Assembly (NCBI RefSeq): GCF_030272615.1
Contig: NC_081409.1
Span: 246,889,502-246,953,501 of the forward strand
DNA length: 64,000 bases
Source: Cryptomeria japonica
Taxonomy: Eukaryota > Streptophyta > Pinopsida > Cupressales > Cupressaceae
Direction of reading: 5' to 3'
Part shown: positions 1 to 9,430 of the stretch, one piece after another
How the letters are laid out: every line of letters starts with the position of its first letter
How positions within the stretch are numbered: position 1 is the stretch's first letter
Translations under genes and position numbers: made by a program
Notes under the pieces: generated by a model
Told to the model about the DNA's origin: nothing
Seen by the model: the letters and a program-made list of their open reading frames with translations, nothing else
Database searches by the model: none

Positions 1-930
1 AGAAAAGGGTTGAAGCATAGACAATTCAGATTGCAGTAGAAATCTTGTCTGGTCTACTACCAGAAATATCTATAGCAGACCTAACAACAAGAATAGGAGA
101 GATAATATTGTTTGGCGCTTTCCTAATCATAATTGGATAAAGGTGAATTTTGATGGGGTGGCTAAGGGCAACCCTAGGAAGTCTGGTGGTGGAGGAGTTA
201 TTAGAAATTCTCAAGGAGTATGCATTGCAGCTTTTGCTTCTCCTTTTGGGGTCCAAAATAATCATGTGGCTGAAGCTCTGGCCATGCTAAAAAGCCTCCA
301 ACTTGCTCAGGGATTCAACTTTGAAAAAATATGGCTCAAAGGGGACTCCTTAAACATCATCCAAGAACCTAATACGTAAAGTCTACAGACCTGACAACAA
401 GAATAGGAGAGATAATATTGTTTGGCGCTTTCCTGATCATGATTGGATAAAGGTGAATTTGATGGGGTGGCTAAGGGCAACCTTGGGAAGTCTGGTGGTG
501 GAGGAGTTATCAGAAATGCTCAAGGAGTATGCATTGCAACTTTTGCTTCTCCTTTTGGGGTCCAAAATAATCATGTGGTTGAAGCTTTGGCCATGCTAAA
601 AAGCCTCTAGCTTGCTCAGGGATTCAACTTCAAAAAAATCTGGCTCGAAGGGGACTCCTTAAACATCATCAAATCCCTCAAAGGTACAAGCTCTATTTCT
701 TGGAATATTACTAACTTAGTTAAAAGTGCAAATTATTTGTTAAATAACTATGTTAGTGTTAGCATAACTCATACTCTAAGAGAAGGAAATAAGGTAGCGG
801 ACCTCTTAGCTAATTAAGGGGTGAATTTGGAGAATGATGTTAATTATATTGGGGAAACTCATTGTAGAAGGGAGGTTAAAGAGAAATTATATTTTGATCG
901 TATCCATGGGTCTAGTTAATATCATGATTA
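1..930 (+). pseudogene. LINE-type RNase H domain, decayed 3' end of ORF2
   Basis: The translation contains an RNase H fold of the kind at the C-terminus of plant L1-like ORF2: a start reading NFDGVAKGNP, then GGGGVIRN, an AEALAML helix, the acidic KGDSLNII strand, and a closing REGNKVADLLAN. This domain would remove the RNA strand of RNA/DNA hybrids during retrotransposition. The frame is damaged by a lost T near 462, a TAG near 609 where the first copy has a Gln codon, and a TAA after LLAN. Its first half is present twice (see 76-671). Endonuclease and RT would lie to the left, outside the window. Family is fairly sure; exact boundaries are not. Confidence 0.75.
76..671 (+). repeat. Tandem duplication of the RNase H N-terminal half
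   Basis: Bases 76-364 and 386-672 are nearly identical with an offset of 310, falling to 309 after a one-base loss. Both hold the NFDGVAKGNP to GDSLNII segment. The first copy is open and runs into unrelated bases (ccaagaacctaatacgtaaa) before the second starts. The second copy carries the frameshift and the TAG. The duplication therefore arose inside an already inserted or decaying element. Confidence 0.9.
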
Positions 931-1209
931 TTTTTTGGGGAACGAATTCCAAAGACAGATTTTGGGGCCGGATGAACTGCCAGTTAATGAGTGCTTTTTG
1001 GCATCATTTCCATGATCATATGCGTGAAAAAGATTATAATCATAATTTCAGGGTTTGTGCGGCCATAAACAAAAGTTTCAAAACTTCAAAAGAGTCTCTG
1101 TTCAGTAACTCCAGAATTCACAAGCATTTGGGGTTTCATTTGCGGACTGTGAACTATAGCTGCTGGTACTTCTACCTGGAGATCAAAATGGGTGGTAATT
1201 TAAATAGGA

Positions 1210-2758
1210 ATGAGCCCCCAGGATGTGAAAATTGGAAGAGTGAAAGACAAGTTTGGAGAAGACTTCACAGATATGGCTTTACTAAATATATGGAAAAGCT
1301 TCACGGAAGTAGAAATTTTGTCTCATGGTTTTGCTAGAGGCTAGAGTAACAACAGAGTTACCCTGTTCGGGGAGATATGGCAAATTGATGAGAACCTAGT
1401 CGTCGAGGTCACAGGTTTGTAGATGGAGGGCACCAAATTTTACAAGGATTAGGAGTATGTAGCTGAAGCATTCAAAATATTCTTGAAATTGGAGGATGAG
1501 AAGGGATAGCTTGTGAAGAAAGACAATATTTCCTATTACATTCCACAACAGGTAAAGCCCTTTTGGCAAAAAGTTTTAAGGGTTTTAATGGAGTATTTAA
1601 CTGTTGACAATAGATTTACAAAAAAATATAACTACCACTTTGATATTTTGAATCACTTCCATCATGGGGCCAAAATTTCCCTGCCTTTTTATTTAGCGTC
1701 CTCTCTGAATGAGAGTCTTGCTGACCACGCCAAAAAGCCAAACTCCTACCCTATAGCCCATCAGGGGCTTATATTGCTTATCTATGAACATCTGAAGGAC
1801 AAGACTAGGGTGACCAAAGATGACCCTCTGATCATGAATGCACATATTTCTGAGAGCGGCAAAGATTCAAATTCAGATGAGGAATAGCCTAGCACTTCTA
1901 CCCACAAAAAAAGGAAAGCTAACACAGATAATGTGGACATGGAGGTGCAATGTGATGTGGAGGAGGAAAAGGGTAAGGAATCTAAAAATGATATGGAGTA
2001 TGAAAAGGATGAGAACACTGGTGAAGAGGATGAAGGGGGTAAATCTAAAAAACCCTCACTCTAACCCTATGGGATCAGACAGTAGGAATGTGGCTCTGAA
2101 TTCTAAGGAGGATGACAATCCTAACTCTGTGGGCACGGAACAAGGTAGGAATTCTATGAACACCATCCTGAATACTGCCCGTAATAGTGCTCTGGAGACC
2201 TTCAACTTTTAGAAATGGGTTGTTGACAACATTACTAGCATACAAAGTAAACAGAGGGAATTGGACAGCAAGATTAATAAGCTGATTAAGGACGCTGGGA
2301 AAAAGAATGATGAGATGGAAACCAGTGAAGCTGAAGAGGAAATCGAGATGGAGGATTGGCTGGAAAAGGATTTGATCAAAGGGGATTTGAAACACCTGGA
2401 GGATGTCATAAAAACCTTGAAAGAACAGGCTGAAGAGGATAAAGACAACATCAACTCCAGGGTCGACCATACCAAGAAGGCTCTAAAAAACTTCATGAAC
2501 CATAGTCTCTAGGTCCTCAAAATCTCATCACAGAACATGAATGCTTTGGTGGATCATCTGGAAAGGAAAAATCAGGAAAAGAAGCTGGTTGTTATCGATG
2601 ATATTCCAACTTCCAGCACCACCCACCAGACTCCCAAGCGCAGAACAAGGCATAACACTACTGGATTGGAGATCAATACGAAAGATAGCCAGCTAAGAGG
2701 AAAACAACAACCTGAGGGAAGCAGCCAAGGTGATGATGCTCTTGGTTCAAAATGCTAA
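1210..2758 (+). pseudogene. Accessory ORF of LINE-type element: conserved N-domain, acidic middle, coiled coil
   Basis: An open frame begins at ATG 1210 and ends at TAA 2756, interrupted by TAG at 1342, 1420, 1450, 1507, 1885, 2210 and 2510 and by one frameshift at the A-run near 2047-2053. The N-terminal half contains a conserved block (LPFYLASSLNESLADH, then AHQGLILLIYEHLK) that matches the minus-strand ORF at 5809-7070 (IPFFLLHSLDANVKDI, HRGFILLLYNFYLA). An acidic/Lys-rich stretch follows, then heptad-rich helices around 2261-2510 and a basic Thr-rich tail. The N-domain resembles domains annotated as putative plant transposon protein or PMD-like, which I could not confirm. A nucleic-acid-binding accessory or ORF1-like role is inference. 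It lies on the same strand as the RNase H fragment and downstream of it. Confidence 0.6.
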
Positions 2759-2964
2759 GGAATCTATTAAAGTTTTCAAGTAATTTGTAATGTTGGGTTT
2801 GGAGCCAACTTCTTGTTAGCTTCTTGTTGTCTTTTTCTTTGCTGTTGGTTTTTGTGCTAGTGTTTGCAGCTGTTTTGTTTCGTCTCTTTAATGCTTATCT
2901 TTCATATTGTAATAGGGTTTCAGGTCCCCTAAAACCTATTTTTACTTAATCAAAAACATCTGTA
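2759..2964 (+). other. 3' untranslated end and tail of the LINE-type element
   Basis: After the ORF stop the sequence is T/G-rich and ends in ttacttaatcaaaaa, after which coding sequence of the host copia element resumes. The minus-strand element at 5513-7129 ends in a similar TAATATCAAAAA in its own sense. A short A-tail at the end of the same ORF family in both copies supports a non-LTR 3' terminus. No target-site duplication could be paired for this copy because its 5' end is probably outside the window. Confidence 0.5.
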
Positions 2965-3627
2965 GCACATATTTCTACACCCATTAGCAAACTTGGTCAG
3001 TTAGTTGCAAATGCATCTGATCAAATCAAGTAACTAGAAGATGCTGCTCAACTGTATGCTGAAAATAATCACAAGAATAAATATGGAGAAAAATTGGCAA
3101 AGGATATTGATAGTGGCAAAATGGCTCTATCTCACAATAAAAGTCTGTTGAGTAAAGCTATTGAAATAGGAGGAAAGTATCTTGCTTCTACCTTCAATGT
3201 TACTTTCTTTTATTCTAACATTTCAAAAAGTCAAGTTGAAATAGAGCAAGAAATGGAAAGGATATGCAAGGCATATGTCCCACTCCAGGACTCCATACAT
3301 GCCTTTAGCAAATGTATAGATGATTTGCATAACATGCTGGACAACTATGATAATGAGAAGGCAAAGAGACTATGATCTCTTAAAGAACTCAAAAGTCTTC
3401 TCACATCACAAGTAGACATACTTTAGAGATCCTTCTTCAATGCGGAAGCTATTCTTGCAACTCTTGAAACCTGCACACTGGACTCAATGGAAGAGTTCCA
3501 TTCATAGCTGACATCTACATTCGAGTATACTGCAAACATACTGGAATCATGGGAACATGCTTTGTCACAGATGAAGAAGAGCTTCAATTCTATTTTTATG
3601 AGATTAGCTAATGCATGGACTTTTTAA
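2965..3627 (+). pseudogene. Coiled-coil ORF upstream of the copia 3' LTR
   Basis: One frame runs from the junction with the LINE tail to TAA at 3625. It carries stops at about 3031 (TAA), 3373 (TGA), 3424 (TAG) and 3508 (TAG), all one transition from Gln or Arg codons. The product would be helical and rich in Glu, Lys, Ser and Leu (SKSQVEIEQEMERI, DDLHNMLDNYDNEK), with no zinc knuckle or RT motif. It may be the C-terminal part of an extra 3' ORF such as SIRE-type copia elements carry, or a captured coiled-coil gene. I do not recognise the family. Confidence 0.45.
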
Positions 3628-3719
3628 AAAGTTATTGTTATATATGCTGAACACATTGATACACAATTTCTATATATATATATGTATATATTTTACCTTT
3701 TCAATTTGGTATTATTGTC

Positions 3720-3878
3720 AAAGGGGGAGTAGAAATATGTATGTGTGTTTTTGAAAATTTTGTATTTATGCATGCATTAAGGGGGAGTATGAGTATATGT
3801 GTAAATTTGTTGTATGCACACTTAGCGGTATTACTGTAAAATTTTCTAAGTGTTGTCATTAATGCCAAAGGGGGAGAT
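3720..3878 (+). other. Polypurine-tract cluster before copia 3' LTR
   Basis: The motif AAGGGGGAG occurs at 3721, 3780 and 3868; the last (aaagggggagat) directly abuts the LTR start at 3879 and is the best plus-strand primer site. The same motif is even more repeated in front of the 3' LTR at 42680. Confidence 0.7.
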
Positions 3879-5007
3879 TGTTGGCTTGATGATGATTGTA
3901 ATGTATTCATCACTTGTTCTCATTGATGAAACACTCTCTCACACACATATAATTATATTTACTACTAGTGTAACTTCAATTGTTTACACTGTCAACCGGT
4001 ATACCTTGTGGTTAATCTCTAACCGATACTATGTATCAACCAGTATGTGCATAAGAGACAACCTGTGGTTATACTAAGTCAGCATCATGATGAAGATCAA
4101 GATGGAGATCAAGCGAAGATTTAGGACAATGGTTCATATGTTTTATTCAAACCGGTATTGATTGTTCCAACCGGTATTTGGTTATTTTTGTGATGAGTTA
4201 CCAACACCGACTACTTGGCGATAATGTTTGTGATGAGTCATGGTTACTTGTCCAGATACACTGCACCTAGAAAATTGTCATGATTTCCTTAGGCCGACAT
4301 GAAATCTGAATGTCTATATATTGACATCTCAGTAAATCTTTAAAAAAAGAAAATATGTTATGCATGAAGAGAGAAAGTCTTTGTTGAAGAGAGATATGTG
4401 TTAAGATGAAGAGTGTGTTGAAGAGAAGTGTTGAATATGCTTAGAAGGATTTGATCAAGCAAGTATTGTGCTACTCAAAACAGATCAACCATTATTGTTG
4501 TTTTCTAACCATTACAACAAAATCAAATCCCTTAATCGGGTAAGCTCTAACAATCTTCAATGTATAAATCCTCTAACAATCTTCAATGTATAAATCCTCT
4601 AACAAGGTGATCCGTTAGTTTGGATTCTGAAATCCTCCACCGAGGTTACTCCTAGCAGAGTACTACCTTTAATAGGGTATAAGCTTCTAATCAAGCTTTG
4701 GGATCTCTAACAAGATTCGCTCCTAGCATAACACTTTGTAGACCTTTTCCGGTCAGTTATCTATTACTGCAGATAGTTAACTTGTGAGTTCCATCTCACC
4801 GTGGTTTTTACCTATTTGGATTTTCCATGTATAAACACTTGTGTTATGGTGGATGCTTTACTTTTTGTGGATGTTGTTATATCATTTTGGATTACGTGCA
4901 TTGTGTTTAAAAGCTTTGTTAAGTTCATCTATCGGTTAGTGTTTAAAGTAGTTTGGTTTTTGGTGTGATGGATTCACCCCCCCTCTTAGTGATTTTCAAG
5001 TTCGTCA
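3879..5007 (+). mobile_element. Copia 3' LTR
   Basis: It starts TGTTGGCTTGATG after the purine tract and ends CAAGTTCGTCA, about 1129 bp. Length, start, the conserved CTCACCGTGGTTTTT block near 4796 and the CACCCCCCCTCTTAGTG end match the copia LTRs at 19963-21126 and 42680-43809, but the bodies have diverged, so this is a related subfamily. Confidence 0.8.
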
Positions 5008-5512
5008 ATAAGATGATTGATGTAGAATAAAAAAGGCATTATAAGGCTATGATAAAAAGTGTCTCCTTGATTGATGGATAGAGGCTCAATTTATAGAGTT
5101 GGAGGCTTGAAAACTGAAGGTCAAGATTGAAGATTTATCAAGGGCTAAGATTGAAAGGGAATGTGGTTCCAAGTTTGAAGGCTTAGCCTTGTGACAAGTG
5201 TCACAAGGAGAAGTGGGTGTAAGGGTAAGTATGTTCATATGTGTGAGAAAATCTTGGGCAGTCCAAGAGGTGACAAGTGGAAACACTTGTGGAAAGGTGT
5301 AAGGGCTAGTGGAAGAGAGTTTATGACACATAGGCCAAAAGGGGAAAGAGTAGGGTGGCTCTATGGGGAAGCTAATCAGCACACATGTGTGAGAACCCCT
5401 TTGTCAAAGGTGATGTGGACATGTGAAGTGACTTGTGAGTCAAATGTGGAGTCACATGTGGGTTTTGGTAGATGAGTAGTATTTTTAATTTGAATAAATA
5501 CTAACATTTGTT

Positions 5513-7129
5513 TTTGATATTAAAAGTAGCCAAAAAACAAGGTGGCTGACCCATAGGAACATTAAGAAGACCATTGGCAGGACCACTGCCCGCATATAAT
5601 CAACAGAGTTACAACCTTTTGCCTCTATAAAAAAAAATTATCATTCTATGAGAGTTTATCAGAATTAAAGCAGTAATAAGCAGAGTTTTAGACATTTGCC
5701 ATGCAGGGAAATAAACATAGAAACTTAAACAAAAGCATAGGCTAACGCTATCCGCCCATAGGCTACTAAACGTAGACAAAAAACCAGCTTTCCTTCGCAT
5801 TAAGAGAATTACTTCTTTTTCCCATGGCTCCTCTTGGGGAGGAGTTTTCTTGCCCATTCCTTGGTGAGGAATTTGAATAGGGCCTTGTAGTCCTCATCAT
5901 CATTTCCTTTACCTTTGGACACACTTTCTTGCATGAGGCAGAAAGTGGTAGCCGAGTAGCGCATAACATTCAGCACAAATTTAGAAACATCATGCATTTT
6001 GGACTCCGCTGCCTCTAGTCTGCTGGTGATATCCTGCACATTATCTGAAAGGGCCTCCATCTTTGGCCTCCATCTTTTTCTCTAGCTCTGCCAGGTTGTT
6101 TTCCTCCTCCTCTTTTATGCTACTCCCCTCCTCCACAACCATCATTTTATCCAGTCTGAAATTTGGGGAGGGGAAATTTGCAGGCTCCAGACTCTTTGAA
6201 GAGGTGGGGCTTTCAGAAGCCTGGGTGGAGCTGACAGAGTGAGGGGTTGCGTTATGGTGGAGAAAAACCACACTATCAGTCAGGATGGAATTTCTAGTGT
6301 CATGCGAAGAGGAGGGGTCTCTAAGAGATTTTTTTGAGGGTTTAGAGGCAAGCCTGCTAGAGCGGCAGGGGGTATAGGCCTCATCAGTAATATCCATGTT
6401 AGAATCAATCTCCTTGATTCTGACTTTCTTAGGAGTTCTGACCTCCTCAGGGGAGTGTTTTTTAGTTTTCTTGCTGCAAGAGCCAATTTTTGGGAGCCGA
6501 GGGGGGCTAGCATCATTTTTAGCAAAAGGGTGGGTCAAAGGGCTAGTATTAGTCACATTCTAGACTGATATGGAATGGGGCGGGTAGAGGGCAAGGTAGA
6601 AGTTGTACAGGAGAAGAATGAAGCCTCGGTGGAGGATAGGGAAATCTTTCCCTTTTTTCATAGCTTCAGCAATGTCCTTAACATTAGCATCCAGAGAATG
6701 CAACAAGAAAAATGGAATGGAAATATAGTCCTTATTTCTCAAATGGTTAAGGAAAGGGAGATGGTAGTAATAGAAGATACCATACCTTCCCTCCAACATG
6801 AAATAATTCATCACAATATAATAGATCTCATCCCACGAGGGAGGGAGCTCCTCCCTGTTGAATCCGCCAACCCTCCTAACGAGGTTTTCGCCCTCGTGGA
6901 AGAACTGGTTCAAGCTGGTGGTATCCACAATACAACTCTACTTTTTCCATTTCTTTCCCTCCATAGAAAGACCCATCGCCTGGGCTATGACCTCTTCATT
7001 GATTTGAAACGAGATACCCCCATGGTAACTCTTCTGTCTTCCCAGGAAGTCACAAATTGCTTGGAGAGTTTTTCATCGTTTCCCTTCATATTTTCCATGA
7101 GCTTATCAATGCCGCCCTATCAGCAGACG
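5513..7129 (-). mobile_element. 5'-truncated LINE-type insertion with 17-bp TSD
   Basis: The 17-mer AAATACTAACATTTGTT occurs at 5496-5512 and again at 7130-7146, and the LTR reads through once it is removed. In its own sense (minus strand) the insert ends TTTTAATATCAAAAA, a short A-tail. A long target duplication plus an A-tail and a truncated start is the signature of target-primed reverse transcription. It carries the second copy of the ORF at 1210-2758. Confidence 0.8.
5809..7070 (-). pseudogene. Accessory ORF of LINE-type element, second copy
   Basis: This is a homolog of the ORF at 1210-2758. In order it shows a segment reading QINEEVIAQAMGLSMEG, the conserved core (YYHLPFLNHLRN, IPFFLLHSLDANVKDI, HRGFILLLYNF), a Pro/Ser/Lys-rich linker with nuclear-signal-like SKKTKKHS, then a heptad helix (SRLEAAESKMHDVSKFV) and a basic end (RSHGKKK). 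A TAG follows GKKWKK near 6945 and another follows SISV near 6560. A 13-bp microduplication (6052-6064 and 6065-6077) shifts the frame inside the coiled coil. A TGA lies upstream near 7070. Function unknown; an ORF1-like RNA-binding role is inference. Confidence 0.6.
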
Positions 7130-7642
7130 AAATACTAACATTTGTTAGGCTTTGGATTAATTAGGATAATGAGGGGTTAGAGGGGTTCTAGAAGAATATT
7201 ATAATGCTAATGGAAAATGTAGGAGAATGCAAGTGGAGGGGAATAGGCATTTTTAGATAAAATAAAAGATTTATTTTAGCCAAAAGGGGCACAACTTGCA
7301 TTTGTAGGATTTTGCAAGCATGGGGACTATTCACAAATAAATAATGATTTATTTAAATGCAAAGGGATTTAATCAAATGTAAATTGAATTAAAAGGGAAA
7401 AAGGGGGTTTTAATTAAATAAATAAGATTTATTCAATTAAATGGCTAGATGGTACTTAATCAAACCTTAGTTTAATTAATAGGTTAGGCTAGAAGAAAAT
7501 GATTTTAATCAAATCTTTAATTTGATTAATATGTTGATTGGAGGAATAGGAAAATTAATTAAACCTTAGTTTAATTAATAGGCGAATAAATGATGATGAA
7601 TAAAATTCATTTAATTAGTTGTGCAAGTTTTAGGTGTCTACA

Positions 7643-7653
7643 TTTTTCCCCTC
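7643..7653 (-). other. Polypurine tract of outer Tat
   Basis: On the element's sense strand the bases next to the 3' LTR read GAGGGGAAAAA. The inner element has GAGGGGCAAAA at the same place, directly against its LTR. Confidence 0.7.
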
Positions 7654-7688
7654 TTTGAAGCGACATGTGACCACATGTCGATTCAAAG
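7653..7688. other. 36-nt near-perfect hairpin beside 3' LTR (outer Tat)
   Basis: Left arm CTTTGAAGCGACATGTG and right arm CACATGTCGATTCAAAG pair at 16 of 17 positions around a 2-nt centre. The inner Tat element has the same structure at 25218-25253 with a compensatory change. A role in 3'-end formation, minus-strand gene regulation or protein binding cannot be told apart from sequence. Confidence 0.75.
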
Positions 7689-7822
7689 AAAAACGCTCAA
7701 TTTGTTGCCAAAATTCTTGATATGGTGTTGTCATCAAAATTGTCAATATGAAGAATTGATTCCATATGAGATTCGATGATAGAACTGATGTCGATATGGA
7801 ATTGATGTCGATATGCCTCATT

Positions 7823-7945
7823 GGGAGATAAATTGAGAAAAAATATGATTTTTCGGTGCAGTGTCGCGATGCACAACAATTTTGAAATTTTTGGATGATT
7901 TTAATTTAATTTAATTTTTTTTGAATTTTTCGATATTTATCTCCC
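7823..7945. other. Inverted repeat GGGAGATAAAT...ATTTATCTCCC (outer Tat)
   Basis: An 11-bp perfect inverted repeat lies at 7823-7833 and 7935-7945. The inner element has GGGAGATGAATCAA and its near complement at matching places (25361 and 25450), with both arms changed together. Confidence 0.6.
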
Positions 7946-8058
7946 GATAAATGTTATTGAAAAGAATAGATTAAAATGATGAAGACATTAGGTGGGAATA
8001 GCGCATACATGCCCCACACGTCCACCAAGGCACCATAATCGCCTGCATCAACATGGGC

Positions 8059-8217
8059 TATATAAACCCTCAAGGGCCCATTTCCACCTCATTTGTGCAT
8101 GTGGCGTTTGGAGAGTGGAGATTGGAGAGGAGAGAAAAATGGCCCCCCTATCACAAGCATCGAATTGAGAAGGTCAGGAGATATAATTGACCAGTGGAGT
8201 ATGGCCCACCAGCAAGT
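8059..8217 (+). promoter_or_regulatory. Antisense promoter and exon-1 remnant of outer Tat
   Basis: A TATA box (CTATATAAACC, 8058-8068) is followed about 80 bp later by AAAATGG at 8137-8143 and by cctatcacaagcatcga. The inner element has CTATAAAAAGG the same distance before AAAATGCCGATTCCCTATCA. The donor site is CCAGCAAGT here (GC instead of GT) at 8210-8217. A one-base loss after the ATG throws the reading frame into a TGA after nine codons. No PMD-coding second exon follows, so this is the relic of the antisense gene. Confidence 0.55.
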
Positions 8218-8339
8218 TCAAATTTCTAACCCTCTCGTGTGATTTTTCACAATTTATTTCATGTTTTTTTTTTTTTCAATTTTTCAAGTTTTTTGCATGG
8301 TATGGCTAGGTTTTTGTTTCTTTTTCGTTGATTTTATTT

Positions 8340-8495
8340 TAGCGCATATGAATTTTCCCATAGCGCATACGTTAAGCTTTGTAGCGCATATGTTAATTGT
8401 ATTAGCACATACGTTAAGTTGTACAACACATTTGTTTACTGTTATAGTGCATTTGCATTAGCACATTTGTTGACTGTTTTAGCATATACGAAACA
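8340..8495 (+). repeat. AGCGCATA short-repeat cluster
   Basis: AGCGCATAY, AGCACATAY and similar words recur about every 20 bases (8341, 8361, 8383, 8404 and onward) downstream of the antisense exon-1 remnant. It is the degenerate counterpart of the larger cluster at 25790-26245. Confidence 0.7.
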
Positions 8496-8634
8496 GTGTT
8501 GAATTTTTTGAAAATTTTGAAAGTTTTAACATGTGCAAATTAGATTTTTGGGTTCATTGTGATGTTTTTCACCTTGTCGATGTGTTGACATGCATTGATT
8601 GTGGTTGTTGAGATGCGAGATGTCTGTCTAGGGT

Positions 8635-9125
8635 CAGTATGAGTCATTGTTCGATATGAGTCAAATGTTGATATGATTCAAATTCGATATAGGTCAAGTT
8701 GGTATGGATATTGATTGTCAATATGAGTCAAGTGTCGATATGGTTCAATAGTTGGTATGAGTCAAATTGATTGTCGATATGGGTTAAACTGGTCGATATG
8801 AGTCAAACTTTGTCAATATGAGTCAAATTTATTCGATATGGGTCAAACGTTGTTGATATGAGTCAAACTTGTCGATATGGGTCAAATTTTGTCGATATGG
8901 GTCAAACTTGTTGATATGGGTCAAATTTTGTCGATATGGGTCAAACTTGTCGATATGGGTCAAACTGATTCAATATGAGTCAAACTAATTCGATATGGGT
9001 CAAACTTGTCGATATGGGTCAAACTTGCCAATATGGGTCAAACATTGTCGATATGAGTCAAAGTGATTCGATATGGGTGAAACTTGTCGATGTGGGTGAA
9101 ACTTGTCGATATGGGTCAAAGTTAT
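8635..9125 (+). repeat. Tandem array of TCGATATGGGTCAAACT, about 18-bp unit
   Basis: Some two dozen imperfect copies of GTCGATATGGGTCAAACTT run head to tail. Translations of the array give only low-complexity peptides. It occupies the position of the intron of the antisense gene. Confidence 0.9.
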
Positions 9126-9174
9126 TGTTGATAGGATGCTTGATATGCATCCTAGATTGATTGATTCAACCGAT

Positions 9175-9430
9175 TACGATATGATACTTGATTTGATATG
9201 ATTCTTGATGTCGACATGTTGCTTGATTTCGATATGAGACATTGATTTTGATATGATACTTTAATTTCGATATGAGACTTTGATTTTGATATGAGATTTG
9301 ATTTCGATATGATTCTTGATTTCAATATGATTCTTTGATGTCGATATGAGACTTTTATTTTGATATGAGACTTGACTTTGATATGATTAATCTTGATTTC
9401 GATATGATTCTTTGATTTTGATATGATGTG
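9175..9430 (+). repeat. Tandem array of TTGATTTCGATATGAGAC, about 21-bp unit
   Basis: Roughly a dozen imperfect copies of GATTTCGATATGAKACTTT directly follow the previous array and share the CGATATG core, so they probably arose from it. Confidence 0.85.

Larger units (their letters stand above)
1..5007 (+). mobile_element. Ty1/copia element, 3' part only, inserted in the outer Tat LTR
   Basis: The 3' LTR (3879-5007), three polypurine-like tracts and an upstream coiled-coil ORF define a copia-type 3' end. At 5008 the sequence switches to the Tat LTR at the point matching about 46664 in the other LTR (ataagatgattgatg against ataaaattattgatg). The copia therefore integrated into that LTR, and its 5' half lies left of the window. 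LINE-type sequence (1-2964) fills its visible interior. Confidence 0.65.
5008..7642 (-). mobile_element. 3' LTR of outer Tat, truncated and interrupted
   Basis: Segments 5008-5512 and 7130-7642 match 46664-47653, with the same landmarks: gaggcttgaaaac, gtgacaagtgtcacaagg, tggattaattaggataatga and the closing taggtgtctaca. The piece homologous to 46104-46663 is absent because the left copia element occupies that place. A LINE-type element sits at 5513-7129. The end reads CA here where the other copy reads TA. Confidence 0.8.

Noticed and set aside
834-1337. 167-codon plus-strand open frame
   Set aside because: It overlaps the LINE frames in a different phase, has no recognisable motif, and its sequence reads as RNase H tail and LINE-type ORF in the other frames.
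2075-2496. Two minus-strand open frames (131 and 95 codons)
   Set aside because: They are Phe/Ser/Leu-rich shadows of the acidic coiled-coil ORF on the plus strand.
6575-7138. 187-codon plus-strand open frame
   Set aside because: It is antisense to the conserved LINE-type ORF, which has a homolog elsewhere in the window; this frame does not.
8640-9130. CRISPR-like regularly spaced repeats
   Set aside because: The units are contiguous tandem repeats with no unique spacers, no leader and no cas genes. The AGCGCAT clusters have spacers that are too short and words that are too variable.
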